The position numbers were made by a program, and so were the translations under genes. DNA of 64,000 nt, from assembly GCA_038380435.1 (NCBI GenBank), contig JAWZYU010000013.1:9623901-9687900 (forward strand), given 5' to 3'. Shown here one piece after another: positions 48,338 through 58,459 of the stretch. Each line of letters begins with the position of its first letter. The stretch's first letter is position 1. Source of the DNA: Ryuthela nishihirai. Taxonomy: Eukaryota > Arthropoda > Arachnida > Araneae > Heptathelidae. The notes below the pieces were generated by a model. It did not search any database. It had not been told where the DNA came from and saw nothing but the letters and a program-made list of their open reading frames with translations.

Positions 48338-49503
48338 GCCACCCGACACTTCGTTTACAGATGCGCTTCAAGAAAATTTGGAGCAACTTGAAAAACGGGG
48401 GGGGGCTTTAGGCCACCCGACACTTCGTTTACAGATGCGCTTCAAGAAAATTTGGAGCAACTTGAAAACATTGACACTTCGTTTACAGATGCGCTTCAAG
48501 AAAATTTGGAGCAACTTGAAAAACGGGGGGGGGCTTTAGGCCACCCGACACTTCGTTTACAGATGCGCTTCAAGAAAATTTGGAGCAACTTGAAAACATT
48601 GACACTTCGTTTACAGATGCGCTTCAAGAAAATTTGGAGCAACTTGAAAAACGGGGGGGAGCTTTAGGCCACCCGACACTTCGTTTACAGATGCGCTTCA
48701 AGAAAATTTGGAGCAACTTGAAAACATTGACACTTCGTTTACAGATGCGCTTCAAGAAAATTTGGAGCAACTTGAAAAACGGGGGGGGGCTTTAGGCCAC
48801 CCGACACTTCGTTTACAGATGCGCTTCAAGAAAATTTGGAGCAACTTGAAAACATTGACACTTCGTTTACAGATGCGCTTCAAGAAAATTTGGAGCAACT
48901 TGAAAAACGGGGGGGAGCTTTAGGCCACCCGACACTTCGTTTACAGATGCGCTTCAAGAAAATTTGGAGCAACTTGAAAACATTGACACTTCGTTTACAG
49001 ATGCGCTTCAAGAAAATTTGGAGCAACTTGAAAAACGGGGGGGGGCTTTAGGCCACCCGACACTTCGTTTACAGATGCGCTTCAAGAAAATTTGGAGCAA
49101 CTTGAAAACATTGACACTTCGTTTACAGATGCGCTTCAAGAAAATTTGGAGCAACTTGAAAAACGGGGGGGGGCTTTAGGCCACCCGACACTTCGTTTAC
49201 AGATGCGCTTCAAGAAAATTTGGAGCAACTTGAAAACATTGACACTTCGTTTACAGATGCGCTTCAAGAAAATTTGGAGCAACTTGAAAAACGGGGGGGG
49301 GGCTTTAGGCCACCCGACACTTCGTTTACAGATGCGCTTCAAGAAAATTTGGAGCAACTTGAAAACATTGACACTTCGTTTACAGATGCGCTTCAAGAAA
49401 ATTTGGAGCAACTTGAAAAACGGGGGGGGGCTTTAGGCCACCCGACACTTCGTTTACAGATGCGCTTCAAGAAAATTTGGAGCAACTTGAAAAACGGGGG
49501 GCC
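48338..49503. repeat. 128-bp higher-order tandem array, left
   Basis: Each unit holds two copies of a sub-repeat of about 55 bp (cacttcgtttacagatgcgc, ttcaagaaaatttggagc, aacttgaaaa). They are joined once by 'cattga' and once by a G tract of 6-9 followed by 'ctttaggccacccga'. The period is about 128 bp with G-tract length varying. Open frames of 71-119 codons are by-products of the repeat. Confidence 0.97.
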
Positions 49504-49789
49504 ACGGTGAAGCCCCTCGCAGGCTCTCGTCGGGTCGCTGCCACCCACAGGCGCCGGGAGTTGTCGAAATGCTCATTCACTTGCCCATAAGCAATGAAGG
49601 CTCGCATTGCTCATACCGATAAGAAGGCTCGCATTGCCCATAAGCAATGAAGGCTCGCATTGCTCATACCGATAAGAAGGCTCGCCCATACCGATAAGAA
49701 GGCTCGCTGGCTCATTCACTAGGCACACCCGCCAATCTATCCATACGGGCAACAGCGGAGCTGCTTAAAGGGGGGTTGCCTACAAAGTT

Positions 49790-50385
49790 ACCATCTAGAG
49801 TTTCTTGTTGCTTACACGGCGTCCAAGTTACCTAACCCTAGAAAGAAGTCTTTAACTGTATACGCCTATTTCTCTACAATCTCCATAGATTCTGTCCCGG
49901 CAGCAATACCTACTGTCATGCTGCACCAGTTACATAGCTCAACCAAACCTACTACCAGTCTCATCAACAGTTCGAATGAATCAGTTCGAATGAATCAGTT
50001 CGAATGAATCAGTTCGAATGAATCAGTTCGAATGAATCATCATTTGACGGCATCAGAAATTTTCGTAAGCCCATTTAAGGCCAAAATCTTTCCCTCGAAG
50101 TTCGCAACCAAAGAGAAAATGCGTCGAACACCAGAAGCTAATTGCTCCAACACACGACTCAGTGTTAGAGAGATTATGTGTCTGGTATACCATAAATGAT
50201 CATGACGATCAACAGAGTCGAAAGTTTGAAAAAGCCTGAACACTGCCTAAGTGATCCACACACTTCTGAATCCACGTCAATTCTAAGCACAATTAGAACC
50301 TGGGTAGGCCCCTATCGATCACCTTTTGGGAAAACAGGGTAAAATCTTTAGGTGCCACAAAAGATCAGTCAAGTCCAGCTCTGAG
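49790..50385 (-). mobile_element. LINE family A, compressed by many small deletions (left arm)
   Basis: On the minus strand it follows the LINE A order: 'aaagattttac', 'aaaaggtgatcg', 'ataggggc', 'gtggattcagaagtg', 'cactgagtcgtgtgttgg', 'ggtgttcgacgcattttctcttt', 'gagggaaagattttggcctt', 'gatgagactggtagtag'. Blocks of roughly 10-50 bp are missing between these islands while the islands themselves are well kept. It has no coding capacity. Confidence 0.8.
49970..50040. repeat. 14-bp tandem repeat, five copies (twin at 54330-54400)
   Basis: 'cagttcgaatgaat' is repeated five times inside the compressed LINE, exactly where LINE A reads 'gctgttgatgagact'. It is an expansion at a deletion junction and is mirrored in the other arm. 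Confidence 0.9.
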
Positions 50386-50807
50386 CATACCGATAAGCAG
50401 GCTCGCATAACGTAAGTAGTTGCTGGAGGTTCAGGTCTTGCTAAGGTTGCGAAAGCTGTCAAGGTGAACCGAAGAACGTGTGTATATGCGCTTCATACCG
50501 AGGCTCGCAGCCGATCTTCTGAACCCGGCTAGGAACGGCCGTGGCTGCTTGAGGGGGGCTCTGGGAGTCGCGCCAGGCACCCAACAGTCAGTAAGTCCAC
50601 GCCCGTTTGTTTCCCCACCGCTTGGAATTGCGGACTGAGAGCCAATGGGCGGCCCAGTCCCAGAGGTCTCAGCTGGGCCGCCCCCACGGTCGGGGAGCAA
50701 CAGGCCATGTAGCCTAACGACGTGTCGTTCTATGGGAGCTAGCAAATTCACGACTAAAGGAGTAAGTGTCGAATGAACTAGACGACCTCCGTAGCCCACG
50801 AATGCTT

Positions 50808-51250
50808 TCTATGGGAGCAGTTGCTAGCAAGGATTCCAATCAAACCCTCGACTCATATAACTCGTTTTCCACCAACTTTCTAGTGTGTCGAATCTTAAAG
50901 GTGGGGACCTGCGGTGAAGCAATCTGAGGACAGATGTGAACACGGAGTAGCCCATGGCTGCTTGAGGCATAAGCTGGGACCACAATCAACTTCTAGAGCC
51001 CCCCCAAAACTCTAGTGAATTACTCTTCCGTCTTGAGCACGGAGACTAATTGGTTGTTGCTCGAGTAACTCGGTTACGCCACACGGCTTTGTTCAACCAC
51101 GAGTGGGTCTCGCGCCCCCCCCCCCCCCTTTTTTTCTCACACAGCTGTTTTGGGAGGATCGCCGTTCCCGATTACCTAATGAGTAAAATTACGAATGTAC
51201 GAAATGGGTCATGAAAGTATAAATACGAATAAAAAATGTACAAATAAAAA
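50808..51250. other. Left spacer flank of the LRR gene
   Basis: No coding evidence. 'ttctatgggagcagttgctagcaa' near 50808 repeats arm sequence at about 50730 with a small indel. A C13 run precedes poly-T at about 51118-51135. A TATA-like tataaata near 51217 lies about 30 bp before the first ATG of the LRR gene. Confidence 0.5.
51217..51224 (+). promoter_or_regulatory. Possible TATA box of the LRR gene
   Basis: tataaata lies about 30 bp upstream of ATG 51251 in otherwise AT-rich DNA, so it may be chance. Confidence 0.25.
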
Positions 51251-51467
51251 ATGAATCATGAAAGAAGTCACGTTTTAAAATTAGTAAATACTTGTCTTGC
51301 TAATATTATACAAAATATAAATTTTCATTATGAAAATTATAAAAAGAATCCAATTGATTATTCAATATTACGTAAGAAACTTTTTTTAATACGGGATGTA
51401 TTTTTTCACTTAGGCCTTGAGGAAACTGTTCAAAAGGGGCTCTCAATTTGCACTCCCCAACAAACGT
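51251..51467 (+). CDS. LRR gene exon 1
   Basis: ATG 51251 follows an in-frame stop. It encodes MNHERSHVLKLVNTCLANI... to ICTPQQT before donor GTAAGA at 51468. It contains the BC-box-like motif. Joining to exon 2 is one base out of frame; the C4 run just before the donor is a likely indel place. Confidence 0.6.
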
Positions 51468-52926
51468 GTAAGAATTGGTGAAGGTTTTCCAATTGGCCTG
51501 TGAAAATTTTTGAGCTAATTAATCCCTTTAGGCGTTGACTGGTGGTAACGGTTATATTTCTTTTTTTACAGAATTATATAGCGATGAAATTTATTTTCAA
51601 CTGCTGGATCAAAGAGATTGTGCTCCCGATTTAATTTTCAATAATTATTTAACACATTTCATAATCGAAGATAAACTCTGCAAGTGTTTTAATAAATGTT
51701 TGAAATGTTTAGAGAATTACCAAACACGTATCAAAAACTTGGAAAGGTGTCGAGTAAGTTTTTAATTTTTAAATAATTTTAAAAATAAATACCCCCCAAG
51801 CAGCTGCTTAAAATTTCTAAAATTATTTTTTTTTTTACAGAATTTACGAGGCCTACAATTTAATTGTTATATTCCTTACGGTAAAATTCAACTCAATCAC
51901 AACAATTTAATCTTTGTAGATCTTAGTCGTACGAACGTGAGTGATTTAACGCATTTTAATTGTCCTAATTTAAAAGTTTTAATTATTTCTAATAATCGGT
52001 TCATCAATGACGATATAATTTTATATTTACCTAAAAACTTGTTGTATATAGATATGATTAATACAAAAATATCGAGTCAAGGAATTTTTTCTTTATTAAA
52101 AAACAGCAAACCCATATATATTAAACATTATGGAATGTATAACTTGATAAAGTTATTGAATCAAACTGTAGCTTTGAAAAATTTAGAGCTTTCGTTTTTT
52201 GATATTCATACATTTTCTCAAATAGATAAATACTTACCAGATTTAAAAATATTGAAATTTAATTTAAAAATTGACGTTTACCATTTATTACCAGAAAATC
52301 TAGAAGAATTACAATTATTAATTTATACCGAAAATAATTTAAAAAACTTTTATTTACAATATTTATCGCGAAAAAAGCATAACCTTAAAGTGTTACAATT
52401 CTGTAATGATTGTAGCAATATCATTAATATTTCGCTAATTACATTATCAGACATATTAAAATGTTGTCCGGCAATAAAAAAATTATGCATTAAAAATATT
52501 GCATTTTATGGTGAAGCTAAAAAATCATATAATTTAGAAACTTTAGTGTACTATAATTTAAAAAAGGATTCAGAGTATCATTTAAATCAGTTACAGAGTA
52601 TAACGAAAAACACTCATATTCTAAAATACGTTGGTTACAAAATTACTCAAATAACAGAAATATTTTCCACATTAAAAAATATAACATTACTATGTAAAAT
52701 TAAAAAGAAATGTCTAGTGGACGTATTAAACTTGCCGCATTTGACACATCTTCAAATTATTGGTTTTAATATGCAAGTTATGGAAGCATATGCGAAAAAA
52801 TATATTAAATATTACAATTTAAATATATGTTTTAAACACGTATATTACGATTACCAAGAAGAGACGTATTTTCAATTTTTACCTCTACATAGCCGTAATA
52901 TTATTGAGAAATGGAATATACTTTAA
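51251..52926 (+). CDS. Leucine-rich-repeat protein, three exons, possible elongin BC-box
   Basis: Three AT-rich exons (51251-51467, 51532-51753, 51841-52926) give about 507 residues. The N-terminal part (exons 1-2) is helical and Cys-containing. KLVNTCLANI (residues 10-19) fits the LxxxCxxx-hydrophobic core of an elongin BC-box. Exon 3 has at least eight irregular LRRs (NLIFVDLSRTNVSDL, NLKVLIISNNRFIND, NLLYIDMINTKIS, DLKILKFNL, ...). BC-box plus LRR is the plan of ZYG11/ZER1- and LRR-1-type CUL2 substrate receptors; that function is an inference. Intron 2 (phase 0, GTAAGT...tttacag) is sound. Intron 1 has good GT/AG sites but leaves the frame off by one base, so exon 1 may carry an indel. 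It is the only gene in the spacer of the large inverted repeat. Confidence 0.7.
51532..51753 (+). CDS. LRR gene exon 2
   Basis: The acceptor is cccttta|g with an in-frame TAG inside the acceptor, so the exon cannot start earlier. It encodes ALTGGNGYISFFTELYSD... CLKCLENYQTRIKNLERCR and ends at CGA|GTAAGT, phase 0. Confidence 0.7.
51780..51810. mobile_element. SINE B tail fragment in LRR intron 2
   Basis: 'aaataccccccaagcagctgctta' matches the tail of SINE family B (aaataccccctcaagcagctgcttg). It is short, but the match is too specific to be chance composition. Confidence 0.6.
51841..52926 (+). CDS. LRR gene exon 3 (leucine-rich repeats)
   Basis: The acceptor is a long T tract plus acag. The reading NLRGLQFNCYIPYGKIQ continues uninterrupted to TAA at 52924-52926, 361 residues. 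Leu/Ile/Asn-rich repeats of about 22-26 residues fill it. A long intact frame in very AT-rich DNA, where stops should be frequent, argues for recent or present selection. Confidence 0.85.
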   Translation, partial: NLRGLQFNCYIPYGKIQLNHNNLIFVDLSRTNVSDLTHFNCPNLKVLIISNNRFINDDIILYLPKNLLYIDMINTKISSQGIFSLLKNSKPIYIKHYGMYNLIKLLNQTVALKNLELSFFDIHTFSQIDKYLPDLKILKFNLKIDVYHLLPENLEELQLLIYTENNLKNFYLQYLSRKKHNLKVLQFCNDCSNIINISLITLSDILKCCPAIKKLCIKNIAFYGEAKKSYNLETLVYYNLKKDSEYHLNQLQSITKNTHILKYVGYKITQITEIFSTLKNITLLCKIKKKCLVDVLNLPHLTHLQIIGFNMQVMEAYAKKYIKYYNLNICFKHVYYDYQEETYFQFLPLHSRNIIEKWNIL

Positions 52927-53561
52927 CCATACACAACCCCGAAGGTTATCTAAGCCCATAGTACGCAACGGATTCTGCCCTTCACGGGAGCTGGCGGTTG
53001 GAAGGCCAGTTGCCAAGAGGAGGGGGCCACGCGGAAGGAGGCGCGCACTCTGAAAGGTCACCGCTCTCGGCACGCACTCGAGGGAAGCAACCATGGGTTA
53101 CCAAGCAACGGGTTTCCTAGAGTAGTTTCTTAATAGGAATCGCTCCTATAGAACGGACAATGATGCTCTTATAACGAGTCCCAGGTTCCCGTTAGCGGTG
53201 GCAGACGTTACAATGACAGAATTCGATATTTCGATAATTTGTATTTCGATAATTTGTATTTCGATAATTTGTATTTCGATAATTTGTAATTCGATAATTT
53301 GTAATTCGATAATTTGTAATTCGATAATTTGATAATTTCGATAATTATATTCGATAATTATTCAAATGGATGGCCAATCTCTGCACAATGTTCAACACTG
53401 ACTGCGCATGCCCAAGAGAATGGTGTCTAGGTAGCCCGGCACGCAAAGGGATCTGTTACCTCGGTGCACACGGGCCTGACGCGTTGCACGGATGACCTTG
53501 ACGAGAGGCTCGGTGCGAGAACGGTGCCGTTTGCAGCGTGCCGCCATGTGCTGGTGAGCGC
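52927..53561. repeat. Right spacer flank with 16-bp repeats (53226-53350)
   Basis: 'tttcgataatttgta' is repeated about seven times at 53226-53350, with T/A variation and shortened last copies. The rest is GC-richer with no coding evidence. Confidence 0.7.
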
Positions 53562-53999
53562 AAGCATTCGTGGGCTACGGAGGTCGTCTAGTTCATTCGA
53601 CACTTACTCCTTTAGTCGTGAATTTGCTAGCTCCCATAGAACGACACGTCGTTAGGCTACATGGCCTGTTGCTCCCCGACCGTGGGGGCGGCCCAGCTGA
53701 GACCTCTGGGACTGGGCCGCCCATTGGCTCTCAGTCCGCAATTCCAAGCGGTGGGGAAACAAACGGGCGTGGACTTACTGACTGTTGGGTGCCTGGCGCG
53801 ACTCCCAGAGCCCCCCTCAAGCAGCCACGGCCGTTCCTAGCCGGGTTCAGAAGATCGGCTGCGAGCCTCGGTATGAAGCGCATATACACACGTTCTTCGG
53901 TTCACCTTGACAGCTTTCGCAACCTTAGCAAGACCTGAACCTCCAGCAACTACTTACGTTATGCGAGCCTGCTTATCGGTATGCTCAGAGCTGGACTTG

Positions 54000-54580
54000 A
54001 CTGATCTTTTGTGGCACCTAAAGATTTTACCCTGTTTTCCCAAAAGGTGATCGATAGGGGCCTACCCAGGTTCTAATTGTGCTTAGAATTGACGTGGATT
54101 CAGAAGTGTGTGGATCACTTAGGCAGTGTTCAGGCTTTTTCAAACTTTCGACTCTGTTGATCGTCATGATCATTTATGGTATACCAGACACATAATCTCT
54201 CTAACACTGAGTCGTGTGTTGGAGCAATTAGCTTCTGGTGTTCGACGCATTTTCTCTTTGGTTGCGAACTTCGAGGGAAAGATTTTGGCCTTAAATGGGC
54301 TTACGAAAATTTCTGATGCCGTCAAATGATGATTCATTCGAACTGATTCATTCGAACTGATTCATTCGAACTGATTCATTCGAACTGATTCATTCGAACT
54401 GTTGATGAGACTGGTAGTAGGTTTGGTTGAGCTATGTAACTGGTGCAGCATGACAGTAGGTATTGCTGCCGGGACAGAATCTATGGAGATTGTAGAGAAA
54501 TAGGCGTATACAGTTAAAGACTTCTTTCTAGGGTTAGGTAACTTGGACGCCGTGTAAGCAACAAGAAACTCTAGATGGTA
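54000..54580 (+). mobile_element. LINE family A, compressed copy (right arm)
   Basis: Inverted twin of 49790-50385. The plus strand reads the LINE sense direction, ending in 'agacttctttctagggttaggtaa' and 'caagaaact', i.e. the C-terminal SYGSETWT/DNKKL region reduced to fragments. Confidence 0.8.
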
Positions 54581-54879
54581 ACTTTGTAGGCAACCCCCCT
54601 TTAAGCAGCTCCGCTGTTGCCCGTATGGATAGATTGGCGGGTGTGCCTAGTGAATGAGCCAGCGAGCCTTCTTATCGGTATGGGCGAGCCTTCTTATCGG
54701 TATGAGCAATGCGAGCCTTCATTGCTTATGGGCAATGCGAGCCTTCTTATCGGTATGAGCAATGCGAGCCTTCATTGCTTATGGGCAAGTGAATGAGCAT
54801 TTCGACAACTCCCGGCGCCTGTGGGTGGCAGCGACCCGACGAGAGCCTGCGAGGGGCTTCACCGTGGCCCCCCGTTTTT

Positions 54880-57188
54880 CAAGTTGCTCCAAATTTTCTT
54901 GAAGCGCATCTGTAAACGAAGTGTCGGGTGGCCTAAAGCCCCCCCCCGTTTTTCAAGTTGCTCCAAATTTTCTTGAAGCGCATCTGTAAACGAAGTGTCA
55001 ATGTTTTCAAGTTGCTCCAAATTTTCTTGAAGCGCATCTGTAAACGAAGTGTCGGGTGGCCTAAAGCCCCCCCCCGTTTTTCAAGTTGCTCCAAATTTTC
55101 TTGAAGCGCATCTGTAAACGAAGTGTCAATGTTTTCAAGTTGCTCCAAATTTTCTTGAAGCGCATCTGTAAACGAAGTGTCGGGTGGCCTAAAGCCCCCC
55201 CCCCGTTTTTCAAGTTGCTCCAAATTTTCTTGAAGCGCATCTGTAAACGAAGTGTCAATGTTTTCAAGTTGCTCCAAATTTTCTTGAAGCGCATCTGTAA
55301 ACGAAGTGTCGGGTGGCCTAAAGCCCCCCCCCGTTTTTCAAGTTGCTCCAAATTTTCTTGAAGCGCATCTGTAAACGAAGTGTCAATGTTTTCAAGTTGC
55401 TCCAAATTTTCTTGAAGCGCATCTGTAAACGAAGTGTCGGGTGGCCTAAAGCCCCCCCCCGTTTTTCAAGTTGCTCCAAATTTTCTTGAAGCGCATCTGT
55501 AAACGAAGTGTCAATGTTTTCAAGTTGCTCCAAATTTTCTTGAAGCGCATCTGTAAACGAAGTGTCGGGTGGCCTAAAGCCCCCCCCCGTTTTTCAAGTT
55601 GCTCCAAATTTTCTTGAAGCGCATCTGTAAACGAAGTGTCAATGTTTTCAAGTTGCTCCAAATTTTCTTGAAGCGCATCTGTAAACGAAGTGTCGGGTGG
55701 CCTAAAGCCCCCCCCCGTTTTTCAAGTTGCTCCAAATTTTCTTGAAGCGCATCTGTAAACGAAGTGTCAATGTTTTCAAGTTGCTCCAAATTTTCTTGAA
55801 GCGCATCTGTAAACGAAGTGTCGGGTGGCCTAAAGCCCCCCCCCGTTTTTCAAGTTGCTCCAAATTTTCTTGAAGCGCATCTGTAAACGAAGTGTCAATG
55901 TTTTCAAGTTGCTCCAAATTTTCTTGAAGCGCATCTGTAAACGAAGTGTCGGGTGGCCTAAAGCCCCCCCCCGTTTTTCAAGTTGCTCCAAATTTTCTTG
56001 AAGCGCATCTGTAAACGAAGTGTCAATGTTTTCAAGTTGCTCCAAATTTTCTTGAAGCGCATCTGTAAACGAAGTGTCGGGTGGCCTAAAGCCCCCCCCC
56101 GTTTTTCAAGTTGCTCCAAATTTTCTTGAAGCGCATCTGTAAACGAAGTGTCAATGTTTTCAAGTTGCTCCAAATTTTCTTGAAGCGCATCTGTAAACGA
56201 AGTGTCGGGTGGCCTAAAGCCCCCCCCCGTTTTTCAAGTTGCTCCAAATTTTCTTGAAGCGCATCTGTAAACGAAGTGTCAATGTTTTCAAGTTGCTCCA
56301 AATTTTCTTGAAGCGCATCTGTAAACGAAGTGTCGGGTGGCCTAAAGCCCCCCCCCGTTTTTCAAGTTGCTCCAAATTTTCTTGAAGCGCATCTGTAAAC
56401 GAAGTGTCAATGTTTTCAAGTTGCTCCAAATTTTCTTGAAGCGCATCTGTAAACGAAGTGTCGGGTGGCCTAAAGCCCCCCCCCGTTTTTCAAGTTGCTC
56501 CAAATTTTCTTGAAGCGCATCTGTAAACGAAGTGTCAATGTTTTCAAGTTGCTCCAAATTTTCTTGAAGCGCATCTGTAAACGAAGTGTCGGGTGGCCTA
56601 AAGCCCCCCCCCGTTTTTCAAGTTGCTCCAAATTTTCTTGAAGCGCATCTGTAAACGAAGTGTCAATGTTTTCAAGTTGCTCCAAATTTTCTTGAAGCGC
56701 ATCTGTAAACGAAGTGTCGGGTGGCCTAAAGCCCCCCCCCGTTTTTCAAGTTGCTCCAAATTTTCTTGAAGCGCATCTGTAAACGAAGTGTCAATGTTTT
56801 CAAGTTGCTCCAAATTTTCTTGAAGCGCATCTGTAAACGAAGTGTCGGGTGGCCTAAAGCTCCCCCCCCGTTTTTCAAGTTGCTCCAAATTTTCTTGAAG
56901 CGCATCTGTAAACGAAGTGTCAATGTTTTCAAGTTGCTCCAAATTTTCTTGAAGCGCATCTGTAAACGAAGTGTCGGGTGGCCTAAAGCCCCCCCCCGTT
57001 TTTCAAGTTGCTCCAAATTTTCTTGAAGCGCATCTGTAAACGAAGTGTCAATGTTTTCAAGTTGCTCCAAATTTTCTTGAAGCGCATCTGTAAACGAAGT
57101 GTCGGGTGGCCTAAAGCCCCCCCCCGTTTTTCAAGTTGCTCCAAATTTTCTTGAAGCGCATCTGTAAACGAAGTGTCGGGTGGCCTCT
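54880..57188. repeat. 128-bp higher-order tandem array, right
   Basis: Same unit as the left array in reverse complement, about 19 anchors against 10. One unit at about 56860 has 'agctccccccc' in place of 'agcccccccc', a private variant also seen on the left as 'ggggggagctt'. Confidence 0.97.
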
Positions 57189-57224
57189 GACACAAAGCGT
57201 TCGGATAGTTTTTTGAGGGACTGT

Positions 57225-58455
57225 GTGTGATCCCCTTGGAGCCATTTGTTCGGATAGTTTTTTTGAAGAGGAGAACTGGTTGCTTTTTAACTTGGAGCAT
57301 AATGTTCGGGGGGAAGGGGTTACAAACTTCCATCTAAAGTGTTCGGATAATTGTTTGTGTAGGGTCCCCCTCTGGTCGCGGACCAATGTGCACAAAAGAG
57401 GCCGCTTCTAAGGCTCTACACGCCCACCAGCATTGTAAGCGGGTACTTTGAGGAACTTTGAACTCTGTAAGAATCTTGTTCCCTGCACGGTCAAAAGGGA
57501 TTGAGAACCGCATCCCGAGCAAAGCACTACGAGTTCATCGTTTCTTTAAATTAGTAAAGGTTTCTTCAAAATGAAATATTTCTAGTCGGTTTTATGGGTT
57601 TATAACTTTGGGAGTTCCGCTCGCCGCACTCAGCGGGTAGTCACCCAGCGCGCACTGACTGCGTATGGGAATCAGTGAACTGCACAAAGCTTACTAGCGG
57701 CACCGGGCTATAATTAGTTTGTAGTAGCTAAGGGGTTAAGACTTTTAAACGAGAAGGTCAAAAAAAAAGTGAATTTAAAAGGGGAAGTCTGAAGAGTTGG
57801 CCACAGTAGCCACGGCGAAGCTACGAGTTGTGAGCCACGGCGAAGCTACGAGTTGTGAGCCACGGCAGCTACGAGTTGTGGGCTACGAGTTGTGGGCTAC
57901 AGTGGGTAAGTTTTTAGGTGTTAGCACTTACTTGGGGGGGGACTCCATTGTGTGGAGCCCGCTCCTATCCCGTTGTTGACGTGGGGGAAAGACGGTGCTA
58001 CCAGAAGCGGTGCTACCAGGAGCTAGAAATAAGTACCGTCGCCAGCCTCGTAGTAGTTTCTAGCAAGTAAGCGCCGTCCGTCCGTGGGAAAGCCTTACTT
58101 GGGCCACGTTATTAAGTATGGATCACAAGCGGGTGGCCTTGGTCAGGTTATATACTTCGTCACGGATTCTGCGTGCACGTATTTACGTGTTTCCAAGAGC
58201 GTCTTGGTACGACAGCACCGTCTGACACCATCACTCTTCGCGTCCCCAGACCACTCCGTCTCTAAGTCTCCACGATGAGTTTCCGCAAAAACTGAATACC
58301 GTTCGATCGCGACAGCATTATCGTCGCATACACGGCCGTCGCACAAGACGAATCCTCTAATTCAGTCGTTGGCTTAAAAATACATATCGCACTCTCGGCA
58401 CTAAGGTCCCCTAAAGCCTTTGGCTGAAGGCACTCACGAGTCTCCCCCAATAAGG
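57225..58455. repeat. Right flank of the palindrome with short repeated motifs
   Basis: 'ttcggatagtttttt', already in the arm end, recurs at about 57249, and 'ttcggataattgttt' at 57341. At 57805-57905 'gccacggcgaagctac' plus 'gagttgtga' repeats four times, with copies shortened by 3-12 bp. No convincing ORF. Confidence 0.55.
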
Positions 58456-58459
58456 AATA

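Larger units (their letters stand above)
48299..50807. repeat. Large inverted repeat, left arm
   Basis: The sequence recurs, reverse complemented, at 53562-57224. Identity looks essentially complete wherever I compared non-repetitive parts (for example identical 122-codon and 67-codon frames on opposite strands). The outer limit is 'acagtccctc' at 48299 and the inner limit 'cgaatgctt' at 50807. The arm holds a 128-bp tandem array (10 copies of the 'ggccacccgacac' anchor), 'ggctcgcattgc' repeats, a compressed LINE and a GC-richer inner segment. Confidence 0.95.
53562..57224. repeat. Large inverted repeat, right arm
   Basis: Reverse complement of 48299-50807. It is longer because its tandem array has about 19 copies of the anchor against 10 on the left. 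The inner limit is 'aagcattcg' at 53562 and the outer limit 'gagggactgt' ending at 57224, after which the flank is unrelated to the left flank. Confidence 0.95.

Noticed and set aside
48327..49510. Series of 70-120-codon ORFs in the palindrome arms
   Set aside because: Each is the 128-bp unit read again and again; 128 is not a multiple of 3 and the frames end at each G tract or unit border. No independent coding sign.
50040..50243. 67-codon ORF with FDSVDRHDHLWY
   Set aside because: It is the compressed LINE copy; the RT palm block is recognisable but joined to non-adjacent LINE pieces.
50431..50799. 122-codon ORF in the left arm, repeated in the right arm at 53570-53938
   Set aside because: Identical because the arms are identical. 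The GC-rich frame is Gly/Pro/Arg-rich with no family resemblance, and nothing selects for it that I can see.
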